Shown here: one piece after another, positions 1 to 8,946 of the stretch
Layout: each line of letters starts with the position of its first letter
Numbering within the stretch: position 1 is the first letter of the stretch
Assembly: GCF_017744095.1 (NCBI RefSeq)
Contig: NZ_JAGHQX010000005.1
Location: 248,001 to 312,000, forward strand
Source of the DNA: Shimia sp. R10_1
Lineage (GTDB): Bacteria > Pseudomonadota > Alphaproteobacteria > Rhodobacterales > Rhodobacteraceae
DNA length: 64,000 nucleotides
Reading direction: 5' to 3'
The notes under the pieces: model-generated
Told to the model about the DNA's origin: nothing
The model's database searches: none
What the model saw: the letters and a program-made list of their open reading frames with translations, nothing else
Program-made: the position numbers and the translations under genes

Positions 1-1701
1 TGCGGCGCGGCCGATGGTCTGCACAAGGGAGGTTTCCGAGCGCAAAAAGCCCTCTTTGTCTGCATCGAGAATGGCGACAAGGCCACATTCGGGGATGTCG
101 AGACCCTCGCGCAGAAGGTTGATGCCGATCAGCACGTCAAAGGCGCCAAGGCGCAGGTCGCGCAGGATTTCGATGCGCTCCAGCGTGTCGATGTCGCTGT
201 GCATGTAGCGGACTTTCACGCCCTGCTCGTGCAGGTATTCGGTGAGATCTTCGGCCATGCGTTTGGTGAGGGTTGTCACCAGCGTGCGGAAGCCGTCTTG
301 CGTCACTTTACGGATCTCATCCAGCAGATCGTCCACCTGCATCTCAACCGGGCGGATCTCCACCTCTGGGTCCAGCAGGCCTGTGGGGCGGATGACCTGT
401 TCGCTGAACACGCCGCCGGATTGCTCCATCTCCCAGTTTGAGGGCGTGGCGGAGACAAAGACGGATTGGGAGCGCATGGCGTCCCATTCTTCAAATTTCA
501 GCGGGCGGTTGTCCATGCAGGAGGGCAGGCGGAAGCCGTGTTCCGCGAGGGTGAATTTGCGGCGGTAGTCGCCCCGGTACATGCCGCCGATTTGCGGCAC
601 CGACACGTGGGATTCATCAGCAAAGACAATGGCGTTGTCAGGGATGAATTCAAACAGGGTGGGGGGTGGCTCGCCCGGCGCGCGGCCGGTGAGGTAGCGG
701 GAGTAGTTTTCAATCCCGTTGCAGAAGCCCTGCGCCTCTAGCATCTCCAGATCGAAGTTGGTGCGTTGCTCCAGCCGCTGCGCCTCAAGCAGTTTGCCCT
801 CGTCTACCAGTTGATCGAGCCGCTGGCGCAGCTCTTTCTTGATGTTCACAATCGCCTGATTGAGCGTGGGCTTGGGTGTGACGTAGTGGCTGTTGGCATA
901 GACCCGGATCTGCTCAAACGTATCAGTTTTTTCGCCGGTCAGCGGATCAAACTCGGTGATGCTTTCCAGCTCTTCGCCAAAGAAAGAGAGCTTCCAGGCG
1001 CGATCTTCGAGGTGGGCGGGGAAGATTTCAAGGCTGTCGCCACGCACGCGGAAAGAGCCACGTTGGAAGGCCGCGTCATTGCGGCGGTATTGCTGCGCCA
1101 CCAGATCGGCGATCACTTGACGCTGGTCATATTCGCCGCCCGCTTTCAGATCGAGGGTCATGGCAGAGTAAGTTTCCACCGAGCCGATGCCGTAGATGCA
1201 GGAGACCGACGCGACAATGATCACATCGTCCCGTTCCAGCAAAGCCCGCGTGGCGGAGTGGCGCATGCGGTCGATCTGTTCGTTGATCTGGCTTTCTTTC
1301 TCAATGAAGGTGTCGCTGCGCGGCACATAGGCCTCGGGCTGGTAGTAGTCATAAAAGCTGACGAAATATTCGACGGCGTTTTCCGGGAAGAAGCCTTTCA
1401 TCTCGCCATAGAGCTGCGCGGCGAGCGTTTTGTTGGGCGCGAGGATAATGGCGGGGCGTTGTGTCTCTTCGATCACCTTGGCCATGGTGAAGGTTTTGCC
1501 GGTGCCGGTTGCGCCAAGCAGCACCTGATTGCGATCACCTTCGTTGATGCCCGCGGAGAGTTCGGCAATCGCTGTGGGCTGATCGCCCGCGGGCTCAAAC
1601 TCTGTGTGCATCACGATCCGCTTGCCGCCCTCAAGTTTGGGGCGGCGGACAGCCTCGGGGCCGGGGCTGTTCAGCAGGGGGGCGTTAGCAGCGTCGCTCA
1701 T
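1..1701 (-). CDS. uvrB: UvrB, excinuclease ABC subunit B (3' end outside window)
   Basis: Damage-recognition helicase of nucleotide excision repair; it receives DNA from UvrA and recruits UvrC. The first 567 codons are present and read to base 1 without a stop. Visible: Walker A GATGTGKT near residues 63-70, the beta-hairpin motif YDYYQPEAY, the DESH Walker B box and helicase motif QTIGRAA at the window edge. Compared with E. coli UvrB there is an N-terminal extension of roughly 25 residues before the conserved GDQP motif, which I recall as common in alphaproteobacteria. Start chosen at 1701 because GGAG lies six bases upstream; an in-frame ATG at 1713 is the alternative. Monocistronic as far as visible. 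Confidence 0.97.
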   Translation of the reverse strand, partial: MSDAANAPLLNSPGPEAVRRPKLEGGKRIVMHTEFEPAGDQPTAIAELSAGINEGDRNQVLLGATGTGKTFTMAKVIEETQRPAIILAPNKTLAAQLYGEMKGFFPENAVEYFVSFYDYYQPEAYVPRSDTFIEKESQINEQIDRMRHSATRALLERDDVIIVASVSCIYGIGSVETYSAMTLDLKAGGEYDQRQVIADLVAQQYRRNDAAFQRGSFRVRGDSLEIFPAHLEDRAWKLSFFGEELESITEFDPLTGEKTDTFEQIRVYANSHYVTPKPTLNQAIVNIKKELRQRLDQLVDEGKLLEAQRLEQRTNFDLEMLEAQGFCNGIENYSRYLTGRAPGEPPPTLFEFIPDNAIVFADESHVSVPQIGGMYRGDYRRKFTLAEHGFRLPSCMDNRPLKFEEWDAMRSQSVFVSATPSNWEMEQSGGVFSEQVIRPTGLLDPEVEIRPVEMQVDDLLDEIRKVTQDGFRTLVTTLTKRMAEDLTEYLHEQGVKVRYMHSDIDTLERIEILRDLRLGAFDVLIGINLLREGLDIPECGLVAILDADKEGFLRSETSLVQTIGRAA

Positions 1702-1999
1702 CAGAGACTCCATCGCGGGGGCAGATTGTGCTGCTGATTTTGGTCTCTTTTTGTTCCTGTGCAAGGGCGAAAGCGCATTTGGAGGCATTCTGTGGATCTG
1801 GCCCTGCCCCGTGATGATCCGCGCGCGTGTTTGCGGGTGCAGAAAAGAGGCATGATCGCACTGTGCTTTGAACAGCTCGGGCCGAATTGATTTACCTAGG
1901 GTTAATCACAGAGAAGTTCCTTTGGGTAAGAAGTTTCGATATATTTTGAAATAATAGGAAATAGTTCCACGCATTTGTGAAACTAAATATATACTGCAC

Positions 2000-2029
2000 T
2001 TGCACCTTAAGCATCGGCCTCGCTATGCT
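2000..2029 (+). promoter_or_regulatory. predicted sigma-70 promoter of a small RNA
   Basis: A -35 element TTGCAC (2000-2005) and a -10 element TATGCT (2024-2029) are 18 bases apart. The predicted start, about 2036-2037, falls exactly at the foot of the structured element that follows. Seen in sequence; function inferred. Confidence 0.5.
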
Positions 2030-2036
2030 GTTGAGA

Positions 2037-2134
2037 GCAAGCAGTCATGTAGGACGGACTGTCCAGCTGCATTTACACCCCTCGCTCCCCGCAGCCTGAC
2101 TGAGCGTTCTGACTGCTTGCAAGCTTATCTTTTT
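2037..2134 (+). ncRNA. putative rod-shaped small RNA ending in a U-run
   Basis: An outer 10-bp perfect stem pairs 2037-2046 with 2111-2120. It continues inward after a 4-base bulge with AGGACG (2051-2056) against CGTTCT (2105-2110), which needs a G-U pair and therefore favours the plus strand. A further GTC/GAC and GCTGC/GCAGC stem (2061-2070 with 2091-2100) closes a C-rich apical loop of about 20 bases. U-rich sequence follows at 2130-2134, as in an intrinsic terminator. The loop resembles the anti-Shine-Dalgarno C/U-rich loops of some alphaproteobacterial trans-acting sRNAs. It lacks SRP RNA and tRNA signatures. The rest of the 1702-2228 spacer is AT-rich and holds no gene I can support. 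Confidence 0.45.
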
Positions 2135-2228
2135 CGTCACATCACCGGTTTGTGGGCGCTTGCGCCAATCTGACACTTGTTTGAATGGTCAGAATCCGGG
2201 ATACATTTTGCAGTCCAAGGAGAAAGCG

Positions 2229-2540
2229 ATGATTGCGCGTATCTATCAGCCAGCCCGGACCGCGATGTCGTCGGGCACAGCAAAGACCCATCAATGGGTT
2301 CTGGAGTATGGACCCTCTGAAGCCAAGGACATTGATCCGCTGATGGGGTGGACTGGGTCTGGTGATACGCAAACTCAGGTGCGGCTTAAATTTGAGAGCA
2401 AAGAGGCAGCGGTGTCCTACGCGCGAGAGCATGGCATCGAGGCGCAGGTGATCGAGCCGCAAAAACGCAAACCCAACATCCGCCCCGGTGGATATGGTGA
2501 GAACTTCGCCACCAATCGGCGCGGGCCCTGGACACATTAA
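2229..2540 (+). CDS. ETC complex I subunit, NDUFS4-like accessory protein
   Basis: A 103-residue protein of the conserved complex I accessory family (mitochondrial 18-kDa NDUFS4), found in alphaproteobacteria, where it supports assembly or stability of NADH:ubiquinone oxidoreductase. Recognisable features are the N-terminal [14 protein letters not shown] segment, the central WVLEYG and [11 protein letters not shown] motifs, the Phe-x-Ser-Lys-Glu-Ala-Ala helix and a basic C-terminus ending RRGPWTH. The start at 2229 is set by AAGGAG eight bases upstream; a longer reading to 2160 has no ribosome site. It stands alone, away from any nuo operon in this window. Confidence 0.9.
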   Translation: MIARIYQPARTAMSSGTAKTHQWVLEYGPSEAKDIDPLMGWTGSGDTQTQVRLKFESKEAAVSYAREHGIEAQVIEPQKRKPNIRPGGYGENFATNRRGPWTH

Positions 2541-2719
2541 CGTCGTTGCAACGCAGCACAGTGAGACCTGTAGACTTGCTGATTTTCTGGTGGTTGCATT
2601 ATTGCATCACCGTTGCGCGCGCTTGGCGCGCTTGCTTGACCAAAACGTAAGGCAGAGATAGCGCAATCTAACCCAGCAGCTCGCCAGGCGAATCTTCAAG
2701 GAACAACAGGACAGAAGAG

Positions 2720-4945
2720 ATGCGTTTGCAGCGAGCGGCGGTTTCCGTCGTGGCGTTGGTTGCGGCATGGCCGGCCTTCGCACAAGACACCCAACTGAAA
2801 GATATCAACGTAACCGGCGCGGATACTGAAGGATACTTCGGCGAGCCAGTGGCCCTCAACACCGGTACGATTGCCAAAACAGGTGATGCGATCATCGACA
2901 CACCACGGTCTGTGAGTGTGATCACGACAGAGCAAATTCAAGAAAGAGGCGCGCGTGATCTGGAGGAAACTCTGGCCTATACACCGGGTGTGCGTGCCGG
3001 GCTGTTTGGTCAGGATAACCGCGCGGATTGGGCAAATGTCCGCGGGTTCACCCCCAATTTCCTGCAAGATGGTCTGCAGACACGGTATGACTTTTACAAT
3101 GGACCGCGCCCAGAGACTTTTATGCTCAACAGTGTTGAAGTTCTGCGCGGGCCTGCTTCCGGTCTGTACGGCAGCGGCTCTGTGGGCGGGGTTATCAACA
3201 CCACCTCCAAGACATCGGCACAGGATGCGCCAAACATTGTTCAATTCCAACTTGGCAGCAACAATCGCAAGCAAGTTGGTGTGGACGTAAGCGGGAACGG
3301 CAACGAAAGCGGGACGCTGAGCTACCGTTTTGTGGGGCTGTTGCGTGATTCCGATGATGTGTTGCCATCCTCACAGGACGACACCTTCAATCTCGCACCG
3401 TCCTTCACATGGCGTCCAAGTGAAGATACCGAACTGACGGTGCTTGCCAGCTATCAGAGAAGCCGTGCGACGCCAGCGACGCAGTTTGCCTCTTGGATCG
3501 GCACTTTGGATCCCGTGCCATCTGCCTTTGTCATTCCTGACTTTTCCGGTGGTGTTCCGATTGTTGTGCCATCACCCAACGCTGGGCGCGAGTTTGACTC
3601 TGACCTATATGTTGGGGAACCCGGTTTTGACCGATATGATTCCGAGTCAGCCAGTTTGTCGGCAAGCTTCAAGCATCGCTTCAACAACGTATGGTCTGTG
3701 AATGCGAATGCGCGTCTCTCTGACTCTGATGCCGAATATGATCACGCCTATTGGTATGGTGCGACAGATATCCGTACAAACCTGCCAGCGCTTGCTCAAT
3801 ATCTCTATCTCGGTCGCTATAACCCGGATGGCACAATCAACCGTACCTTCTACAAGGCGCGCAATTCTCTGAAAACCTTTGGTGCCGATGCCTACACCAC
3901 GGCGGAATACAGTCTTGGTTCTGTCGAGATGCGCAGCATTGTCGGATTGAATTATAGCCGCGGTGAATTTGACAAAGACTCCTCGGACAACTCTGATCCA
4001 AACAACCACGGCGCACCGATCAATCCGTTTGATCCGACATACGGCAACATCATTGATGTCGACATCATTGACACTCCTTCGGTCACAACGAAGGAGTGGG
4101 GGATCTATTCACAAAACCGGGCAACCATCAATGACCGCCTGTTTGTGGACTTCGGTGTGCGCTACGGACGCGTTGAAGTTGGCGAAAATCTGGATTCCGC
4201 CAATGGCAATTTACGTCCAGGTGCAGAGGACAGTGCATGGACCGGCAATGCCGCTGTGATGTATCGCTTTGACAACGGGCTGGCGCCTTACGTCAGCTGG
4301 GCAACGAGCTTCCAACAAGAAGCGTTTGGCACGGATGCCAATGGTCGGCCATTTGATCCAACCGAAGGTGAACAGTATGAAGTTGGTGTGAAATACCAGC
4401 CAACTGGTACAAACACTCTGTTGTCGGCGGCTGCATTTGACATCACAAAGTCTAACTTGCTCGAAAGAGATCCCACGAATCCGAACTTCCAGGTGCAGAC
4501 AGGTGAAACGAGCTCTAAAGGGGTTGAGCTAGAGGCCTTCCATAGCTTTGGCGACTTTTCTGTTCAGGCGTCCTACACCTATCTGGATACGCAAACCGAC
4601 ACTCAGGACTACATTGATGGTATCCCCGAGCATCTGGCGTCAGCATGGGTGAACTACACTCCGAAGCAGCTTGATGGCTGGAGCTTTGGTCTTGGGGCGC
4701 GCTACACCGGGTCTACCTTTGGTTCAGCAGGTCTGCCTGTTGCGCTGCCGGGTCTGCCAACGGAGTTCAAAACGGGGGCTTACACCCTGTTTGATGCGGC
4801 GGTGTCCTATCGCAAAAATGACTGGCTTGTGGCGCTTAACGTCAACAATCTCTCGGACGAACGTGTCATCACTGGCTGTGGTGCTTTCGCCTGTTACTTC
4901 GGTGAAGGGCGCAATGTGATGCTGACGGTCAGCAAAACATTCTAA
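2720..4945 (+). CDS. TonB-dependent siderophore receptor
   Basis: Outer-membrane gated channel for a ferric siderophore, 741 residues. A Sec signal peptide ends at AFA-QD (about residue 21); a TonB-box-like LKDINVTG follows, then the plug domain (about 55-165, with DTPRSVSVIT and the SVEVLRGPASGLYG motif) and a 22-strand-type barrel ending in the required terminal Phe. Two cysteines in GCGAFAC near the C-terminus resemble those of hydroxamate-siderophore receptors such as FhuE/FoxA. It heads an uptake operon with a 153-base gap to the binding protein. The 179-base upstream region carries a direct repeat TTGCAT (2594 and 2602) that may be part of iron control, but I cannot assign a Fur, RirA or Irr box. 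Confidence 0.93.
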   Translation: MRLQRAAVSVVALVAAWPAFAQDTQLKDINVTGADTEGYFGEPVALNTGTIAKTGDAIIDTPRSVSVITTEQIQERGARDLEETLAYTPGVRAGLFGQDNRADWANVRGFTPNFLQDGLQTRYDFYNGPRPETFMLNSVEVLRGPASGLYGSGSVGGVINTTSKTSAQDAPNIVQFQLGSNNRKQVGVDVSGNGNESGTLSYRFVGLLRDSDDVLPSSQDDTFNLAPSFTWRPSEDTELTVLASYQRSRATPATQFASWIGTLDPVPSAFVIPDFSGGVPIVVPSPNAGREFDSDLYVGEPGFDRYDSESASLSASFKHRFNNVWSVNANARLSDSDAEYDHAYWYGATDIRTNLPALAQYLYLGRYNPDGTINRTFYKARNSLKTFGADAYTTAEYSLGSVEMRSIVGLNYSRGEFDKDSSDNSDPNNHGAPINPFDPTYGNIIDVDIIDTPSVTTKEWGIYSQNRATINDRLFVDFGVRYGRVEVGENLDSANGNLRPGAEDSAWTGNAAVMYRFDNGLAPYVSWATSFQQEAFGTDANGRPFDPTEGEQYEVGVKYQPTGTNTLLSAAAFDITKSNLLERDPTNPNFQVQTGETSSKGVELEAFHSFGDFSVQASYTYLDTQTDTQDYIDGIPEHLASAWVNYTPKQLDGWSFGLGARYTGSTFGSAGLPVALPGLPTEFKTGAYTLFDAAVSYRKNDWLVALNVNNLSDERVITGCGAFACYFGEGRNVMLTVSKTF

Positions 4946-5098
4946 GCGGTTCAACGAGGGCCAGTCGTGTAAGCTGCGGCTGGCTCTTTCCATTCTTGAC
5001 AACTCAGACCCACAAATTTACCGAAATACTCCAGCCACTGTTGAGATGAGCATCGCTCACGCAGCAGCCAGCCCCAAGGTTCGAAGCGTTCAAGCAAC

Positions 5099-6118
5099 GT
5101 GGGTATGCAAGACAAGGGCAGGCAGGTGCGCACAGTTTTTTCCATTGCTTTGGCGATAGGGCTCTTCAGTACACAGCTCTTGGCGGCGGGCGCTTTTCCC
5201 GTGGAGATTTCGCACAAATACGGCACGGCACGCATAGAGGCAGCGCCGCAAAAAGTGGTGTCGCTGAGCTTCATCGGCCATGACTTTTTGTTGGCGCTGG
5301 GCACCGTGCCTTATGCGCTGCGGATGTGGTACGGATCGCATCCTTATGGGGTGTGGCCTTGGGCACAAGAGGCGCTGGGCGATGGGCAGCCGATCGTGAT
5401 GCGCGGCGAGATTGATATAGAGCAGATTGCGGCGATGAAGCCGGATCTGATCGTTGGGCAGTGGAGTGGGATGACAGCGAGTGATTATGCGTTGCTCAGC
5501 CAGATTGCGCCGACCATCGCCCCGAAAGAGGCGTGGGGAGATTATGGGGCTCCCTGGGCCGGGATGCTGCGCACGCTTGGACGGGCTCTGGGGCGGTCTG
5601 AAGATGCGGAGGCACAAATTGACCGCATCGAGCGGCGCTTTTCAGACATCCGCGCCGCCCATCCAAAGTGGCAAGGTGCAACGGCTGCCGTTGTGTGGTC
5701 CGGGACCACAGGGGCCTATACGGCGGATGACATCCGGATGCAGTTCATGGCGCAGCTTGGCTTTCGCGCACCACCGGCGCTGAACGATATCGGGGCGTTT
5801 GATGCAATTTACAAAGTCATCCCGGAAGAGGTCACGGATCCGATTGATGCGGATGCACTGCTTTGGATTGACGCGGGCAGCAATGTGGATCGGTTGAACC
5901 GTCTGCCTTTGCGCCACACCATGCGGGCCTATCAGGAAGGGCGAGAGATCTATGTGGGGCTAGAGCTGGCGGCCGCGTTTTCACATTCAAGCCCTTTGAG
6001 CATCAACTATACGCTGGATCATCTGGTGCCCTTGCTCGAAGCGGCAATGGATGGAGACCCAGCCACGGAAGTTTCCACATCTCGAGCAGCCGGAATTTTG
6101 CCGGGAGAAGTTAAATGA
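5099..6118 (+). CDS. periplasmic iron-siderophore binding protein (FecB/FhuD type)
   Basis: Class III helical-backbone binding protein that carries the ferric siderophore from receptor to permease. It has a hydrophobic signal sequence ending near LLAAGAFP, the family opening GTARIEAAPQKVVSL, and MKPDLIVGQWSG. No lipobox cysteine is present, so it should be soluble in the periplasm. The start is uncertain: GTG 5099, ATG 5105, or GTG 5126, which would give a signal peptide of normal length behind AGGCAG. It overlaps the next gene by four bases (ATGA), showing a translationally coupled transporter operon. Confidence 0.85.
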   Translation: MGMQDKGRQVRTVFSIALAIGLFSTQLLAAGAFPVEISHKYGTARIEAAPQKVVSLSFIGHDFLLALGTVPYALRMWYGSHPYGVWPWAQEALGDGQPIVMRGEIDIEQIAAMKPDLIVGQWSGMTASDYALLSQIAPTIAPKEAWGDYGAPWAGMLRTLGRALGRSEDAEAQIDRIERRFSDIRAAHPKWQGATAAVVWSGTTGAYTADDIRMQFMAQLGFRAPPALNDIGAFDAIYKVIPEEVTDPIDADALLWIDAGSNVDRLNRLPLRHTMRAYQEGREIYVGLELAAAFSHSSPLSINYTLDHLVPLLEAAMDGDPATEVSTSRAAGILPGEVK

Positions 6119-7140
6119 CGATGTTGGCGGACCAAAGTCTCCCGGTACGGCGCGATCGACGTCCGGCTGTGTTCCTGCTGGCTGTTTTGGGCCTTGGAGT
6201 GCTGTCTGTTCTGTCACTGCGGCTTGGATTTCGCCCGCTTGATTGGCCGAGCGTTTGGAGCGCGTTCACGGATTTTGATGGGAATAGCGCTGCGCAGATT
6301 GTTGTGTTGGACATTCGTTTTCCTCGCCTACTGGCGGCGCTCCTTGCGGGCAGCGCACTGGGCGTTGCGGGGGCCTTGATCCAGGGTATGACACGCAATC
6401 CCTTGGCAGACCCCGGTCTGTTGGGGATCAACGCGGGTGCGGCCTTTGGTGTTGTGACCGTTGTTTTTGCGCTCGGCTGGAGCGACCCTCGACAATTTGT
6501 CTGGGTGGCGATGGCTGGTGGCACGGTGGGAGCGGTCCTTGTGTTCGCATTGGGCGGCGGCGCGCAGGCCAGCCCGGCGCGGTTGTTGCTGGCGGGTGCT
6601 GCGATCACCGCATTTTTCCTTGCGATGAGCCGCGCGGTTCTCCTGATGAGCCGACAAAGTTTGGACGTTTACCGCTTTTGGGTGCTGGGCGGACTGGATG
6701 GTATCAGCACAGCTGACGTTCAGGGATTGCTCTTCTTCTTTGTCGCAGGCTTTGGCATCGCGATTGTGGCGGCGTTTCTGTTGAACGCCTTGATGCTGGG
6801 GGAGGACACAGCCCGTGGGCTGGGGGTCAATGTTGGTTTGGCCAAGCTGATCACGGGTGCCGGAATTGTCTGCCTTGCGTCCAGCACCGTTGCGATGGCC
6901 GGGCCAATTGCTTTCATCGGTTTGATGGTGCCGCATCTGGCACGACCGCTGTCTCAGCAGGATATGCGCTGGCAGGTGGCGTTTTCTGCCGTACTTGGCG
7001 CGGTATTGATGGTGTGCGCAGATTTGGTGGGACGGTTGCCGCTGCTTGGCGGGAACATGCAGGCAGGCGTTATGGCCGCGCTGATTGGGGGACCTGCGCT
7101 GGTGATCATGGTCCGCCGCAGTGGGGGACGCGCGCTATGA
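6115..7140 (+). CDS. FecCD-family iron-siderophore ABC permease, first subunit
   Basis: Integral inner-membrane permease of about ten helices, 341 residues, normal length for the family. Characteristic stretches are RFPRLLAALLAGSALGVAGA, the coupling-region TRNPLADPGLLG, and the C-terminal GPIAFIGLMVPHLAR. It forms a heterodimer with the product of the following gene, with which it overlaps by ATGA. Confidence 0.94.
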   Translation: MTMLADQSLPVRRDRRPAVFLLAVLGLGVLSVLSLRLGFRPLDWPSVWSAFTDFDGNSAAQIVVLDIRFPRLLAALLAGSALGVAGALIQGMTRNPLADPGLLGINAGAAFGVVTVVFALGWSDPRQFVWVAMAGGTVGAVLVFALGGGAQASPARLLLAGAAITAFFLAMSRAVLLMSRQSLDVYRFWVLGGLDGISTADVQGLLFFFVAGFGIAIVAAFLLNALMLGEDTARGLGVNVGLAKLITGAGIVCLASSTVAMAGPIAFIGLMVPHLARPLSQQDMRWQVAFSAVLGAVLMVCADLVGRLPLLGGNMQAGVMAALIGGPALVIMVRRSGGRAL

Positions 7141-8153
7141 GCCTTTCAATTCGCACAAATGTGATGTCTTTCAGCATCGAACGGCGCGCTGCGTTGGTGG
7201 GTTTTGGCCTATTGGCGCTGGTCTTTGTGATTGGTCTTTTGTCGCTGAGTATCGGCAGTTACCCGCTGGGCATTGATCAGGTGGCGCAAGGGCTTGTCGG
7301 ACAACTCGGCGGCATTGAGCAGATGATCGTGCGCGACCACCGGTTGCCCCGGATATTGGTCGCCATTGGCGCCGGTGCTGCCTTTGGCATGGCGGGTGCA
7401 ATGTTTCAGGCCATGCTGCGCAACCCGCTGGCCTCACCGGATGTGATTGGCTTTACGGCTGGCGCAAATTTTGGCGCGCTGCTGGCGGTTGTTTTGACCG
7501 GAAGCATGGTTCTGTTTGGGGCGCTGATGGGAGGGCTGGCGACGGCTGGCCTTGTGACTGTTTTGGCTTGGCATCAAGGGCTACAGACCGGTCGGATCAT
7601 TCTGGTCGGCATCGGCATGAGCCTGACGCTCGCCGCAGGGGCTGATGTCCTGATGAGTATGACTGACGAACAGGTGGCCGCTGACATGGCGCGTTGGCTG
7701 ACGGGGTCGTTGAACACGCGTTCCTATCAGGATGTTTCGCTGATCTGGGGTGGTCTGGTGCTGTTGTTGCCGATTGTCGGCTGGTTGCAGTTTCCGCTCG
7801 CACGGATGGCGATGCATGATGACATCGTGATCGGGTTGGGCTTGGCGCTCTCCCCGCTGCGTCTGGCGATCACCTGCACAAGCGTTGCTTTGGTGGCATT
7901 GGCGGTCAGCGTGGCAGGGCCGCTGCCGTTTGTTGCCTTTGTGGCAGGACCCATTGCGCGGCGTCTGACGGGCGGCGGGCGGCCAGCTGTTCTGACCGCG
8001 GCCTGCGTGGGCGCCATTGTGACGATGGCCGCGGATTTGGCGGCGCGCTCAGTGCCTTTGATTCAATTGCCAGCTGGGGTTTTCACTGCGTTGGTCGGCG
8101 CACCTGTGCTGTTGTGGCTGCTGGCCGTGCAATACCGAAAAGGGAATTTTTGA
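7137..8153 (+). CDS. FecCD-family iron-siderophore ABC permease, second subunit
   Basis: Second half of the permease heterodimer, 338 residues. It shows the same landmarks as its partner in variant form: RLPRILVAIGAGAAFGMAGA, LRNPLASPDVIGF and AGPLPFVAFVAGPIARRL. The ATG at 7137 sits inside the ATGA overlap with the upstream permease; longer readings to 7014 merely overlap that gene. The stop overlaps the ATPase start as TGATG. Confidence 0.94.
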   Translation: MSLSIRTNVMSFSIERRAALVGFGLLALVFVIGLLSLSIGSYPLGIDQVAQGLVGQLGGIEQMIVRDHRLPRILVAIGAGAAFGMAGAMFQAMLRNPLASPDVIGFTAGANFGALLAVVLTGSMVLFGALMGGLATAGLVTVLAWHQGLQTGRIILVGIGMSLTLAAGADVLMSMTDEQVAADMARWLTGSLNTRSYQDVSLIWGGLVLLLPIVGWLQFPLARMAMHDDIVIGLGLALSPLRLAITCTSVALVALAVSVAGPLPFVAFVAGPIARRLTGGGRPAVLTAACVGAIVTMAADLAARSVPLIQLPAGVFTALVGAPVLLWLLAVQYRKGNF

Positions 8154-8935
8154 TGAATCAATCTGTGCGATTGAGCGCCGACTCCGTTTCGGTGGCTTTT
8201 GGAGACACGCCTGTTTTGCAAGACTTGTCGCTGGCGCTGCCAGACGGCCAAGTCACGGTGATTGTCGGCCCAAATGCCTGTGGCAAGTCCACTTTGTTGC
8301 GCAGCCTGTCGCGTTTGCAGAAGGTTGACGCAGGTCAGATCATGCTGGATGGCAACGCGATTGCGAAGCAGCGCTCCAAACATGTGGCGCGTGCGCTTGC
8401 GGTATTGCCGCAGTCCCCCTCTGCGCCGGAGGGGATCACGGTGTTGGACCTTGTGCGTCGCGGACGGACCCCCCATCAGTCGGCATTGCAGCAATGGTCC
8501 AAAACCGATGCAGATGCGGTGGCGCGTGCGCTGGCGCTGACAGGTATGACCCACAACGCACAGCGCGCGATTGAAACGCTCTCTGGGGGGCAGCGACAAC
8601 GTGCTTGGATCGCGATGGCACTGGCGCAAGACACCGACATTCTATTGCTGGATGAGCCAACGACCTATCTTGATCTGCCGCATCAGATTGATCTGCTCAA
8701 TCTTGTTAAGACTCTCAACCAAGAGACCGGGCGTACGGTTGCAATGGTCTTGCATGACATCAATCTGGCGGCGCGTTTTGCGGATCACATTGTCGCTCTG
8801 AAAGCGGGCAAGGTGCAGGTTCAGGGCCCGCCAGCCGAGGTTGTCAACGCGGCCATGATGCAAGATGTGTTTGGCCTGCCGTGCACGGTGATCAACGATC
8901 CTGTCCATGGCCACCCCCATGTAATCCCCGCTTGA
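8153..8935 (+). CDS. iron-siderophore ABC transporter ATPase (FepC/FhuC type)
   Basis: Cytoplasmic nucleotide-binding subunit, 260 residues, energising the two permeases. Walker A reads GPNACGKST, with Ala where Gly is usual. The signature LSGGQRQRAWIAMALAQ and Walker B ILLLDEPTTYLDLPHQ follow, the latter typical of the iron/B12 import subfamily, with the switch His in VLHDINLAARFAD. The ATG at 8153 is chosen from the TGATG overlap with the permease. Confidence 0.95.
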   Translation: MNQSVRLSADSVSVAFGDTPVLQDLSLALPDGQVTVIVGPNACGKSTLLRSLSRLQKVDAGQIMLDGNAIAKQRSKHVARALAVLPQSPSAPEGITVLDLVRRGRTPHQSALQQWSKTDADAVARALALTGMTHNAQRAIETLSGGQRQRAWIAMALAQDTDILLLDEPTTYLDLPHQIDLLNLVKTLNQETGRTVAMVLHDINLAARFADHIVALKAGKVQVQGPPAEVVNAAMMQDVFGLPCTVINDPVHGHPHVIPA

Positions 8936-8946
8936 AAGGCCGCAGT

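Noticed and set aside
766-1737. 323-codon plus-strand open frame
   Set aside because: It lies entirely opposite uvrB, whose minus-strand frame carries clear UvrB motifs; high-GC antisense frames are common and this one shows no domain.
2037-2120. SRP RNA (4.5S) or tRNA
   Set aside because: The rod shape is suggestive, but the conserved SRP apical motif and GGAA-type loop are missing, and there is no T-arm or anticodon arm.
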